Assembly: GCF_000455825.1 (NCBI RefSeq)
Contig: NZ_ATAO01000206.1
Location: 558,001-622,000, forward strand
Length of the DNA stretch: 64,000 bases
Direction: 5' to 3'
Origin: Microbacterium maritypicum MF109
Lineage (GTDB): Bacteria; Actinomycetota; Actinomycetes; Actinomycetales; Microbacteriaceae
The first letter of the stretch is position 1; each line of letters starts with the position of its first letter. The notes below the pieces were generated by a model. That model did no database searches and was not told the DNA's origin. It saw nothing but the letters and a program-made list of their open reading frames with translations. A program made the translations under genes and the position numbers. Of the stretch, positions 23,458-30,978 are shown piece by piece.

Positions 23458-24078
23458 TCAGGCGACGTTGTGCAACTGAGGCAGCCGCTTCAGTCGCGGC
23501 ACAATGGACACCCGATCCGGGGTCTTGCGCGAGTTCCAGTCGATCATCGACGCGCCCTGCTGAAGGGTGAAATCCGCGGGGAAGTCCGGGTCGGGTCCGC
23601 GGTCCTCGAGGGCCACGAGCACACGCTGGCTCTCCCCTCCGACCTTCTCACCACGCTTGGTGACGAGGACCTTGTGGCCGATCAGGCTCTCGGCCTGTCG
23701 GGTGAGCTGCTTGGCGCGCTCTCCGTCTCGGGAGTCGATGCGATCGAGGCGGATGTGCTCGATGCCGTCGGAGTAGTACTTCGAGACGCCCGTCCGGATG
23801 AACACGATGGGGCGGTTCGTGGGCTGCTTGCCGTCGACCCCGTTCCCTTCGAGGTCGACGTAAACGATCGTGCCGACGAAGTGACCCACCCCGGTCGAGT
23901 TCTCGGCCTTCTTCTCGGCGTGGTCGAAGATGCGCAGCTGCGGTGAACCGTCCGAGAGCATGTCGACGATGCGGCTGATCTGACCGTTGACCTGATCGTC
24001 GGTCGCCCCGGGGCCGGCGGACGTCACTGCGGAGAGCAGGATCTGCGCCTTCAGGGAGTCAGTGATTTCGATGGACAT
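23458..24078 (-). CDS. Hypothetical protein paired with RecB-like nuclease
   Basis: This encodes 206 residues from ATG 24078 behind GGAAGGAACCCC. It is soluble and beta-rich with mixed charge (TGVGHFVGTIVYVDLEGNG; IGHKVLVTKRGEKVGG) and could be an OB-like fold, but no named family is recognised. It lies 13 bases downstream of the RecB-like gene and is probably co-transcribed with it, so it may act in the same recombination or processing reaction. Confidence 0.6.
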   Translation of the reverse strand: MSIEITDSLKAQILLSAVTSAGPGATDDQVNGQISRIVDMLSDGSPQLRIFDHAEKKAENSTGVGHFVGTIVYVDLEGNGVDGKQPTNRPIVFIRTGVSKYYSDGIEHIRLDRIDSRDGERAKQLTRQAESLIGHKVLVTKRGEKVGGESQRVLVALEDRGPDPDFPADFTLQQGASMIDWNSRKTPDRVSIVPRLKRLPQLHNVA

Positions 24079-24091
24079 GGGGTTCCTTCCG

Positions 24092-24547
24092 TCACTGCTG
24101 CACGGCGGCAGCGAAGTAGTTGTGGGAGTCGTTCTGCAGCAGGTCCCGGCCGTGGAGGTCGATCAGCTCCGTCATGCCGACGATGAGGAACTTCTCCGTG
24201 TCCGCCATCCACTTCTCGATCTCTCCGACGGGACGCTTGAACGGGAACGGGCGTCGCTCCAGACGCGCGGCGAGAAGGCCCCGAATCCGCGTCTGAGCAC
24301 CCGCCTGCCAGGTGGCCTGGCCGGTCAGCTGAGCCTGCGCCCGGAGCACGATGCCGCCGAGGACGTTGTTGAAATGCGCCCATGCCTCACGGCTGACCGG
24401 GATGTTCTGCTCGTCCATGTGCTTGAACGACTGGGAGACGATGCCTGCGAGAGCGATCGCGGACCACGAGTTGAGGTTCAGATCGAAACCGATCAGTTCC
24501 TGCTGCGGTGCGGCTTCGGCTCGCACTCGAATGTTCTGCTCGGTCAC
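24092..24547 (-). CDS. Nested in-frame product of the RecB-like gene
   Basis: An internal class A element (24585-24593) is followed at a leadered distance by AAGGAGGAAGC and GTG 24547, in frame. The predicted product is 151 residues, starting VTEQNIRVRAE, and equals the C-terminal domain. Producing a free C-terminal domain along with the full nuclease would be an internal-start arrangement like that known for some phage and plasmid genes. Confidence 0.5.
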   Translation of the reverse strand: MTEQNIRVRAEAAPQQELIGFDLNLNSWSAIALAGIVSQSFKHMDEQNIPVSREAWAHFNNVLGGIVLRAQAQLTGQATWQAGAQTRIRGLLAARLERRPFPFKRPVGEIEKWMADTEKFLIVGMTELIDLHGRDLLQNDSHNYFAAAVQQ

Positions 24548-26035
24548 GCTTCCTCCTTGGTTCGGTTCCCGTGCTGTCTCAGCACACATACCCGGCGCGG
24601 GCGGCACCTCGTCGCCCGGTGCGCTCACGACCGGCGTGCCAGCATCCGGCGTCCCCGTCGACGTGGACGGGTCCCCGAGGGTGATCGGGAACAGGTCGTC
24701 GCCCTGTGCCGGGATCGGTTCGGCCGGCTGTTCGAGTTCCGGCGTCTCGACGGCATCAGTCGCGGACTCGGGCTCAGCGGCGTTGGCGAAGACCATCGGG
24801 GTGTCGACGTCGACGCTGTCCTCTCGCGGAGCCTCGCTCGTTCGCGCTTCGGCGGCCGCGGCACCTGGTCGAAGAGTTGGGATCCCCAGCTCCACTGCGC
24901 CGTACTGTCGACGAGCCGTGAGCTGAAAGCGGTCCATCCGCTCCTCCGGTGTGCCCGGAGCGGCCCTGGTTGCCGGGTGCGCTGAAGGGCAGGAGTTCAC
25001 GAGCTCACACCAAGCGCAGACCTTCGATGGACGGGTCTCGAACTTCGCTCGATCCGCGGAGTCATTCATGAGCTTCCACGCACCGCTGTAGCCGAGCAGC
25101 ATCTTGTCCATCTCCGGCGCGGAAAGGTTGATCTCGCGAACCTTCCCGAGGGCTGGGAAATAGAGGGTGGCCATGGCTGGACGGATCCCGGTGTACGTCT
25201 CGATGCCGAAGGCGTATAGGCGCTGCTGGTCCCCGTAGTCGTCCGAGTACATCGGGTTGGGGGTCTTCAGCTTCTTCGGGTCGTTCGACTTCTTGTAGTC
25301 GCGGATCGCGATCTTGCCTGAGTGCTCGCCGGACGCCTCGACGGTCGCGATCGTCGTTTCGAACCAGTCCCTCCGGTCCTCTAGGTTCCTCTTTGCCTTC
25401 CAGGCCTCCTTGTCGCCGTCCGCGACCTCGGGGAGATCGTCGATCTCGGAGACGAGGAGAGAATGCCGGTTGCGCAGCTGCTCGAGGGTGACGGCCCCGA
25501 CGGCATCCGGGGTGCACGGCACCCAGTCGATCCGATCGATCTTGCAGATGGAGGGGATGTCGCGAACCGTGACGAACAGCGTTGCCTCGATGCCGATGAC
25601 GATCACGGAACGAGGGTCCTCGATCTCGAAGATCCCATGGCAGAGGCTGGAGATCTGCTCGATCCAGTTCCGCCGGTTCGCGTCGTTCGCTCTGAGGGCA
25701 TCTTTCGTCTGCTTCTCCAGCTTCTCGAGTGCCCATTTCTGCGACCCGGCGGAGTTGACGAGCTCATCGATCTTCTCGTGGGTGCGCTCCGGTGCTGGCA
25801 GCGCGTACAGGTCTTCGAAGACGGCGTGCATCGCCGTACCGATCTCTGCGTCCGAGAATGGGTCCTCGTTCCGAGGGAGCAGGCGTGATGCGGCCATCGC
25901 CGCTGGGCACTTCAGCGTGCTGGCAGCCACCGAGGCTGAGAGGACCTTTCGGCGCACCTTGTCGACCGCTTCCGGGTCGCCGAGGAGCAGATGGCCTCCG
26001 GACCAGGCGGTATCGGGCAGCAGAGTCTGGGTCAT
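24092..26035 (-). CDS. RecB/Cas4-like PD-(D/E)XK nuclease
   Basis: This encodes 647 residues from ATG 26035. TLKCPAAMAASRLL near residue 40 and the later VCAWCELVNSC cluster give one N-terminal and three C-terminal cysteines, the iron-sulphur layout of AddB and Cas4 nucleases. EIGTAMHAVFEDL near 63, SICKIDRIDWV near 165 and IRDYKKSNDP near 240 supply the H, D and D/E-x-K positions of the catalytic core. It should process DNA ends in recombination. After residue 380 an acidic, low-complexity linker leads to a C-terminal 151-residue domain that has its own internal class A element, ribosome site and GTG. Confidence 0.8.
   Translation of the reverse strand: MTQTLLPDTAWSGGHLLLGDPEAVDKVRRKVLSASVAASTLKCPAAMAASRLLPRNEDPFSDAEIGTAMHAVFEDLYALPAPERTHEKIDELVNSAGSQKWALEKLEKQTKDALRANDANRRNWIEQISSLCHGIFEIEDPRSVIVIGIEATLFVTVRDIPSICKIDRIDWVPCTPDAVGAVTLEQLRNRHSLLVSEIDDLPEVADGDKEAWKAKRNLEDRRDWFETTIATVEASGEHSGKIAIRDYKKSNDPKKLKTPNPMYSDDYGDQQRLYAFGIETYTGIRPAMATLYFPALGKVREINLSAPEMDKMLLGYSGAWKLMNDSADRAKFETRPSKVCAWCELVNSCPSAHPATRAAPGTPEERMDRFQLTARRQYGAVELGIPTLRPGAAAAEARTSEAPREDSVDVDTPMVFANAAEPESATDAVETPELEQPAEPIPAQGDDLFPITLGDPSTSTGTPDAGTPVVSAPGDEVPPAPGMCAETAREPNQGGSVTEQNIRVRAEAAPQQELIGFDLNLNSWSAIALAGIVSQSFKHMDEQNIPVSREAWAHFNNVLGGIVLRAQAQLTGQATWQAGAQTRIRGLLAARLERRPFPFKRPVGEIEKWMADTEKFLIVGMTELIDLHGRDLLQNDSHNYFAAAVQQ
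24585..24593 (-). promoter_or_regulatory. Class A element inside the nuclease gene
   Basis: GGGTATGTG on the minus strand. The predicted start is about six bases on, leaving a leader of about 30 bases with a strong SD before GTG 24547. Confidence 0.55.
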
Positions 26036-26050
26036 GGGCTGCACATACCC
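26036..26050 (-). promoter_or_regulatory. Class A promoter element
   Basis: Minus-strand GGGTATGTG, six bases, ATG 26035. Confidence 0.7.
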
Positions 26051-26270
26051 GGTCTGCAGATTGGAGCTTCGCGTCGGGCGCACCAATCACCCCTTCGGAG
26101 TTCTTCGTCTCAGAAGAATCCACGGGCGGGCTGTTTGCCGCTCCTGGTCACCTGCTGCGGTCGGATCGCGGTCGTCTGGCCCTCGCCTCGGAAGGGGTGT
26201 CGCGCCTGCCAGGCTATGCCCGAAGGCCGTAATTCAGTTCGCCGAGAACCAATCACGGCGTGTTGTCCAG

Positions 26271-26297
26271 GGTGGCCAGATCATCCGCCTGGCCACC
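26271..26297. terminator. Inverted repeat, likely terminator
   Basis: GGTGGCCAG and CTGGCCACC form a perfect 9-bp stem around a 9-nt loop, followed by GTGTTCCTTTG on the plus strand. Confidence 0.4.
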
Positions 26298-26336
26298 GTG
26301 TTCCTTTGAGCCAGCTGGCATCGGACCGAGCCAAAG

Positions 26337-26371
26337 CGAGACCCGGACAGAGCCTGTCTGTCCGGGTCTCG
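26337..26371. repeat. Strong 15-bp hairpin
   Basis: CGAGACCCGGACAGA and TCTGTCCGGGTCTCG pair perfectly around GCCTG. It lacks a downstream U-run and repeats the CGGACAGA word found elsewhere in the region, so it may be an origin or operator rather than a terminator. Confidence 0.6.
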
Positions 26372-26659
26372 CCCTACTCCCTTCTGGTCAGTGCCGGACC
26401 CGACCAGAGAGAGAAGAGAGTTAACGACTCGTCTAGAGAACTACTACTACTACTACTTCCCGACTCCTGTCCCTCACTCTCTCATCTCATGTGTGGCCTC
26501 GGGGTCTCTGTATGTATCCGTCCGCAGATGTCTGTCCGTCTGACCAGCGCTGCCGTTCCCAGTCGGGAGTAGGGAATGGCCCGGTCTCGCCCGCTGTGAC
26601 CGCATCTGGCCGGACAGAGCAAACGTGCTCACCAGCAAATCGACGGGGGCGCTTGTCGC

Positions 26660-26677
26660 TGTTCGCAGGGGTGGACG
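26660..26677 (+). promoter_or_regulatory. Class C element of transfer operon II (leadered)
   Basis: TGTTCGCAGGGGTGGACG, with a predicted start near 26680 and GGCAGGAGGACCC before ATG 26708. Confidence 0.6.
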
Positions 26678-26707
26678 GATGTAGGGATTCACACGGCAGG
26701 AGGACCC

Positions 26708-27292
26708 ATGTCCGGATTCGCAATCGACGAGCACTCGACCGACACCGTCAGCGACGACATCGACGTCATCGAGCAGGACGGGGAGGACGAGACCGAAGAG
26801 GTCGACGTTCCCCGGGGCGAGGCAAGCGGTCCGAAGCGCAGTAGCGCGCGGAACGCTCGCACGGGTTCGCGAGCCCGTCAACCCATCACACGGGCAGGTG
26901 CCGCACGTGCCATCGCCAAGTACGTCCAGCTCACCGAGGCCCGCGAGGACCTGGTCGCGATCCTCGCGGTCAGCCTCGGGGCACCTGAAGACGATCTCGC
27001 TTCGCTCGCGGCCACCGTCGTCGCAGGCAAGGGCACACCAGCGATCTCCTTGGTGACGGATCTTGCCGATGCCGCCGGGCGCTCCCCCCACGAGGCGACT
27101 GTTCATGCCATGCAGCTCAGCCGGGAGGATGCGAGGCAGGCGTGGGCGTTGCTCGTCGCGGCAGGTGTCGTCACCGGGCCGATCCCGGCGAAGGACGGCG
27201 CCGCCGCTGTCGCCCTCGCCCAGGCCGTGGAACAGATCGGCGACGACGAGCGAGCTGCGTTCGACCAGGTCTCCGAACTGGCTGGGCGCTGA
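26708..27292 (+). CDS. Hypothetical first protein of transfer operon II
   Basis: This encodes 194 residues from ATG 26708 behind a clear AGGAGG. The first 60 residues are acidic then basic and probably disordered. The rest is predicted helical and Ala-rich, with repeated ARE/ADA patterns and a possible helix-turn-helix-like stretch (SPHEATVHAMQLSREDARQA). There is no membrane segment. Its position ahead of VirB8- and VirB4-like genes suggests a DNA-binding or assembly accessory, which is inferred from context. Confidence 0.6.
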   Translation: MSGFAIDEHSTDTVSDDIDVIEQDGEDETEEVDVPRGEASGPKRSSARNARTGSRARQPITRAGAARAIAKYVQLTEAREDLVAILAVSLGAPEDDLASLAATVVAGKGTPAISLVTDLADAAGRSPHEATVHAMQLSREDARQAWALLVAAGVVTGPIPAKDGAAAVALAQAVEQIGDDERAAFDQVSELAGR

Positions 27293-27294
27293 TC

Positions 27295-28386
27295 ATGGCC
27301 GGCCGTCAGCCCCGGAGCGTTTGGGAGGATCCCGGCACCCGATACAACGCCGAGGCTCCGAACGTTCAGAAGGAGAACCGCCGAGGGAAGATCCTGCGCG
27401 TCGGCGTCTGGATCATGGCCTTCGGTGCCTTCCCGCTGGCCGTGGTACTCGGCTTCGTTTCCATCGGCCTCATCCAGAGTATGAACGCCGAGAAGCCTGC
27501 CCAACTGGGGTCGTTCGACACGAACGGTTCGGCAGGAAAGCCAGCGGCGACACGCGCTCTGATCGATTGGCTGACCGCCGATCCCTCGCCACTGCCGAAC
27601 GGCAAGCTGATCTCCTGGGACGGATTCGATGTCAAGGAGCCTCCGGCACCTGTCGATGACACCGAGAAGCCGGTGAGCTACCACTTCGAGCTCCACCGCT
27701 TCACCCTGGAACGGAATGACTCGCTGTACAGCGCTTCCGTCCAGGTCGTCGTCGACGGCGCCGGCGTCAGTGTGATGGGGACTCCCAACCTCTTGCCGAT
27801 CCTCGATGCCCCTGCGACAGCATCGTCGCCTTGGTTCGGTCTCGGGACCGCGACTCCGTCGGAAGCCGTGCAGAGCGCGGTCGAGGAGTGGGCAAGCGCA
27901 TTCACCGGCGGCGACCCGACCGCGCTCCGACGAGTCACGCGTGATCAGGATGCCAGCAGCACGTACGTTCCGCTGGTGGGGATCGAGACTCTGCAGTCCG
28001 CGAAGATCACGACCGCGAGTTACAAAGTCGTCCCTGCCGCGGATGGGAAGACCAAGGACGACAAGACCAGGATGATCGTCCAGGTCACGCTCGAGGTCTG
28101 GTGGGACGGCCAGACCCCGACCGAGGAGGAGCTCCTCGGTCCGAAGCCACCGACAGCGCAGAAGATCACTTACGACCTCCTCGTGCTGCAAGCCAACACC
28201 GACGCCGCATATGTCGTTGCCTGGGGTGAGCCCGGGACCGGACCCGACCTCAAGCCCGAGGCGAATGCCATCGCCGGCGTCGACACCCGCAACCTCGAGC
28301 CGGGAGAGGGCTCGCAGACCCCAGACCCGAGCGAGTCCCCTGACCCGAACGACACTCCTGCTCCGGAAGGGACGCCGGCACCATGA
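27295..28386 (+). CDS. TcpC/VirB8-like conjugal transfer protein
   Basis: This encodes 363 residues; ATG 27295 is chosen two bases after the previous stop. A basic N-terminus (about 40 residues) precedes one membrane helix (IMAFGAFPLAVVLGFVSIGLI). The outer part contains two NTF2-like beta domains (around 75-190 and 195-310) as in TcpC and VirB8 channel scaffolds. The C-terminal 40 residues are Pro/Glu/Thr-rich. It should connect the inner-membrane channel with the cell envelope. The next gene overlaps by four bases. Confidence 0.75.
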   Translation: MAGRQPRSVWEDPGTRYNAEAPNVQKENRRGKILRVGVWIMAFGAFPLAVVLGFVSIGLIQSMNAEKPAQLGSFDTNGSAGKPAATRALIDWLTADPSPLPNGKLISWDGFDVKEPPAPVDDTEKPVSYHFELHRFTLERNDSLYSASVQVVVDGAGVSVMGTPNLLPILDAPATASSPWFGLGTATPSEAVQSAVEEWASAFTGGDPTALRRVTRDQDASSTYVPLVGIETLQSAKITTASYKVVPAADGKTKDDKTRMIVQVTLEVWWDGQTPTEEELLGPKPPTAQKITYDLLVLQANTDAAYVVAWGEPGTGPDLKPEANAIAGVDTRNLEPGEGSQTPDPSESPDPNDTPAPEGTPAP

Positions 28387-30869
28387 TGGCGAAGAAGCCC
28401 GCGAACAGCGCATTGACCATCCCGATCCTTCCTCAGTTCGAGACGCGTGCGCGCCGCCCGCTCTTCGATGGCTTGTGGCCCGGGATCGACGGATCCATGT
28501 GGCTGTGGCGGTCCGTACCGATGGGCTCGGTGCCGGATGCGCGCACAGAGGAGGGCGCCGTCGCCGTCGGTCATGGTCTGGCCAACGCGTACGAAGCTCT
28601 CGCCGCATTCGCGGGCAGCGGCGCGCACCGCAGCCAGGTCAAGTCCACCTACCGTGACACGCATGCGCTGCTCTTGAACGTCCCGACGACCTTCAAGGCG
28701 AACCCGAAGTCGCCGATCGCTGACGAGCTCAACCGTGAGTACGGCGATCGTCCGACCATCCAGCGTGTGCTGCTATTCGGCGTGCGACTCAAGGCGACAA
28801 CCGGCAACGGGACCCTCAAGAGCGCCGTCGACTCCGTGTGGGAAACGCTCCGCTACGGCGGATCGCCCCTCTCCGACTACGAGAAGGACCACCGCGATAT
28901 GGCGATGGTGTTCTCGCGAGCCGGCTTCTCCGTGCCCAGCCTCCAGGAGCTGCATCTCGCGGACAGCTGGTGGAACTACGGGCTCGCAAAGGGTGTGCCC
29001 GTCCTCCTACACGACGAGCACATCCACTTCTTCCACTCCGCTGCCGAGGCCCGCGCAGCCGTCGACATCAACCGGCTCGACTGCCGCGACTGGCCGGAGG
29101 CGATCGGGGAGCACGCGATCAGCTTCGCGGCCGTCGAGTCCTTCGACCTGGATTTCACTCCCGCCACGGACACCAAGGCTCGATGGGTGATCCCGCTGCT
29201 GGAGAACGGTGCGCGGGGCATCTCCATCCGCGCGAAGGTCGAGCCTTCCAAGGTGACCCGGAACGAGCTACGCGGGCAGCAGCGTCGGTATCGTGCCGAT
29301 CTGAGCGAGCTGCAGGCCCAGGGAAAGATGGATCGTGCCGAGCTGGAGGAGCGCGAGACCCAACTGACGTCCATCGAGCGCGCCTACGCGAATGGTGGTC
29401 CGGCGACTCTCATGGACACGTCCGTGATCGTCGGGTTCAGCGGAGTGATCGACGACATCGACAAGTTCTCGCCTCCCGGCGCCGAGCTGTCCCCCATGCT
29501 GAACCGCCAAGGAACCGCATGGCACGAGACGATGGCGAACTCCGCTGTCCGGGCGAACCCGCTGCAGCACGATCTCCCTCAGACCACGATCAGCTACAGC
29601 GCCCTGCCAACGCTCACGCGGATCGGTGACGCTGACGGCGCGATGATCGGGATGACCGAGGACGACCGCCAGCCTGCGTACCTCTCTCCCGTCGCCGCGG
29701 CCGATGAGGACACGCTCCCGTTCCTGTATGTCCTCGCCGCCACCCGTGCGGGAAAGACGATGCTGCTGCAGAACATCGCTCACCAGTTCAACCGGCTGCT
29801 GCACCCGCAGGTCATCATCGACTTCAAGAAGAACAGCGACCTCTCGGACATGGTGCGCTACTCCGGCGGGCAGACGATCAGCCTCGACGACATGGTGTCC
29901 GCGGACGGCCCTCTCGACCCGGTCCGGATCTTCCCTGACCGTGCGGACGCGATCGCGAAGGCGACGAGCATGATCCACCGCGTCAATCCGTACCACGACT
30001 CGCGCGTGGATGCTTACGCCAACGACATCTCGTTCGCGATCAGCTGGGGCATCGAGAATGGGGCGAAGGCCACTGGCCAGGCGCTGATGATGGCAGCCAA
30101 GGCGGGCCTCATCGAGCAGAAGATCATCGACCCCATCTTCAAGCACGCCCAGGTGTACCCGATGTTCCGTGCGACCTTCGGCATCGAACCACACACCCAG
30201 GCACTGAACCTTGCCGACGGCCTCACCCTGGTGCGGTCCGGGGCAACCCAGGTCGAGCTTCCGCCGATGGGCATGGACCCGGCGGACCTCCCGCGCGCTG
30301 AGCCGGCAGTGCGCAACTCGCTGAACGTCATCCGCATGCTCGTCTGGGGCAGCCTGGCGTCCCTGTCGAGCCGCCGCGGCGTCCTGCACTTCGACGAGTC
30401 CTGGATGCTCGAGAAGGCGAGCCCCTCGGATCTCGACGAGGTTGGACGTCTGTGCGGCCAGTGGGGCGTGTTCCCGATCTTCTACAACCAGCGTCCCTCC
30501 GGACCGCTGAAGATCGGCCTGAAGGGATACATCAGCCGCTTCCTGATCGGCCACATCAAGGACGAGGAAGAGGCATCCGCCGCACTGCAGCTGGCGAACA
30601 TCGACAACCCCCGCGCGCTGGAGCGGATCACCGCCGAGCGATACCACGGCGATGGCGGCGGCCTGAACTGGGACTCGCTGCAGCACCTCCCCGATGGGAA
30701 CGGTGGTGTCGCGCGTGGAAGCGTCTTCTACTACGCGGACCTCCGGAACCGTCTCGCGACCGTCGAGCACCGCCCCAGCGACGAGTTCCTACGACTCGGA
30801 GATCAGTCGCCGGAGGGCATCAGCCGCCGACAGCGAGAGAAGGAGGAAACCCTGCTCGCACTGCGCTGA
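28383..30869 (+). CDS. VirB4/TcpF-like conjugation ATPase
   Basis: This encodes 828 residues from ATG 28383, typical VirB4 length. The N-terminal 400 residues are the family-specific region, with a coiled-coil-like part near 290-330 (RGQQRRYRADLSELQAQGK). The ATPase core starts near 450 with Walker A AATRAGKT, followed by VIIDFKKNSDLSDM and Walker B VLHFDESWML near 665. A C-terminal QRPSGPLKIG segment resembles other VirB4 proteins. It energises assembly and substrate transfer of the type IV secretion channel. A strong terminator lies between it and the next class C element. Confidence 0.88.
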   Translation: MMAKKPANSALTIPILPQFETRARRPLFDGLWPGIDGSMWLWRSVPMGSVPDARTEEGAVAVGHGLANAYEALAAFAGSGAHRSQVKSTYRDTHALLLNVPTTFKANPKSPIADELNREYGDRPTIQRVLLFGVRLKATTGNGTLKSAVDSVWETLRYGGSPLSDYEKDHRDMAMVFSRAGFSVPSLQELHLADSWWNYGLAKGVPVLLHDEHIHFFHSAAEARAAVDINRLDCRDWPEAIGEHAISFAAVESFDLDFTPATDTKARWVIPLLENGARGISIRAKVEPSKVTRNELRGQQRRYRADLSELQAQGKMDRAELEERETQLTSIERAYANGGPATLMDTSVIVGFSGVIDDIDKFSPPGAELSPMLNRQGTAWHETMANSAVRANPLQHDLPQTTISYSALPTLTRIGDADGAMIGMTEDDRQPAYLSPVAAADEDTLPFLYVLAATRAGKTMLLQNIAHQFNRLLHPQVIIDFKKNSDLSDMVRYSGGQTISLDDMVSADGPLDPVRIFPDRADAIAKATSMIHRVNPYHDSRVDAYANDISFAISWGIENGAKATGQALMMAAKAGLIEQKIIDPIFKHAQVYPMFRATFGIEPHTQALNLADGLTLVRSGATQVELPPMGMDPADLPRAEPAVRNSLNVIRMLVWGSLASLSSRRGVLHFDESWMLEKASPSDLDEVGRLCGQWGVFPIFYNQRPSGPLKIGLKGYISRFLIGHIKDEEEASAALQLANIDNPRALERITAERYHGDGGGLNWDSLQHLPDGNGGVARGSVFYYADLRNRLATVEHRPSDEFLRLGDQSPEGISRRQREKEETLLALR

Positions 30870-30912
30870 CCAGAGACCCCGGGCGCCTTCCCCCTGCTCT
30901 GCGCCCGGTCCC

Positions 30913-30952
30913 GACCCGGCGCCGCACCTTGCCGTGGGTGCGACGCCGGGTC
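30913..30952 (+). terminator. Intrinsic terminator after the VirB4 gene
   Basis: GACCCGGCGCCGCACC pairs with GGGTGCGACGCCGGGTC (one mismatch) and is followed by CTTTCC. It separates operon II from the FtsK unit. Confidence 0.7.
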
Positions 30953-30958
30953 CTTTCC

Positions 30959-30978
30959 TGTTCGCAGGGCTGGACGGT
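30959..30978 (+). promoter_or_regulatory. Class C element
   Basis: TGTTCGCAGGGCTGGACG, two bases, ATG 30979. Leaderless transcript predicted. Confidence 0.65.

Larger units (their letters stand above)
26051..26707. other. Gene-free region between nuclease and transfer operon II
   Basis: No supported gene. It holds the inverted repeat at 26271-26297, the strong hairpin at 26337-26371, a (CTA)5 run near 26440, a purine-rich tract (GAGAGAGAAGAGAG) before it, and four copies of CGGACAGA or its complement (26344, 26357, 26531, 26611). The class C element closes it. A replication or transfer origin is possible. Confidence 0.45.

Noticed and set aside
29268..30770. 500-aa minus-strand ORF opposite the VirB4 gene
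   Set aside because: Shadow; VirB4 motifs are on the plus strand.
30694..30978. Longer N-terminus of the FtsK protein
   Set aside because: It overlaps the end of the VirB4 gene and the terminator; start set at 30979.
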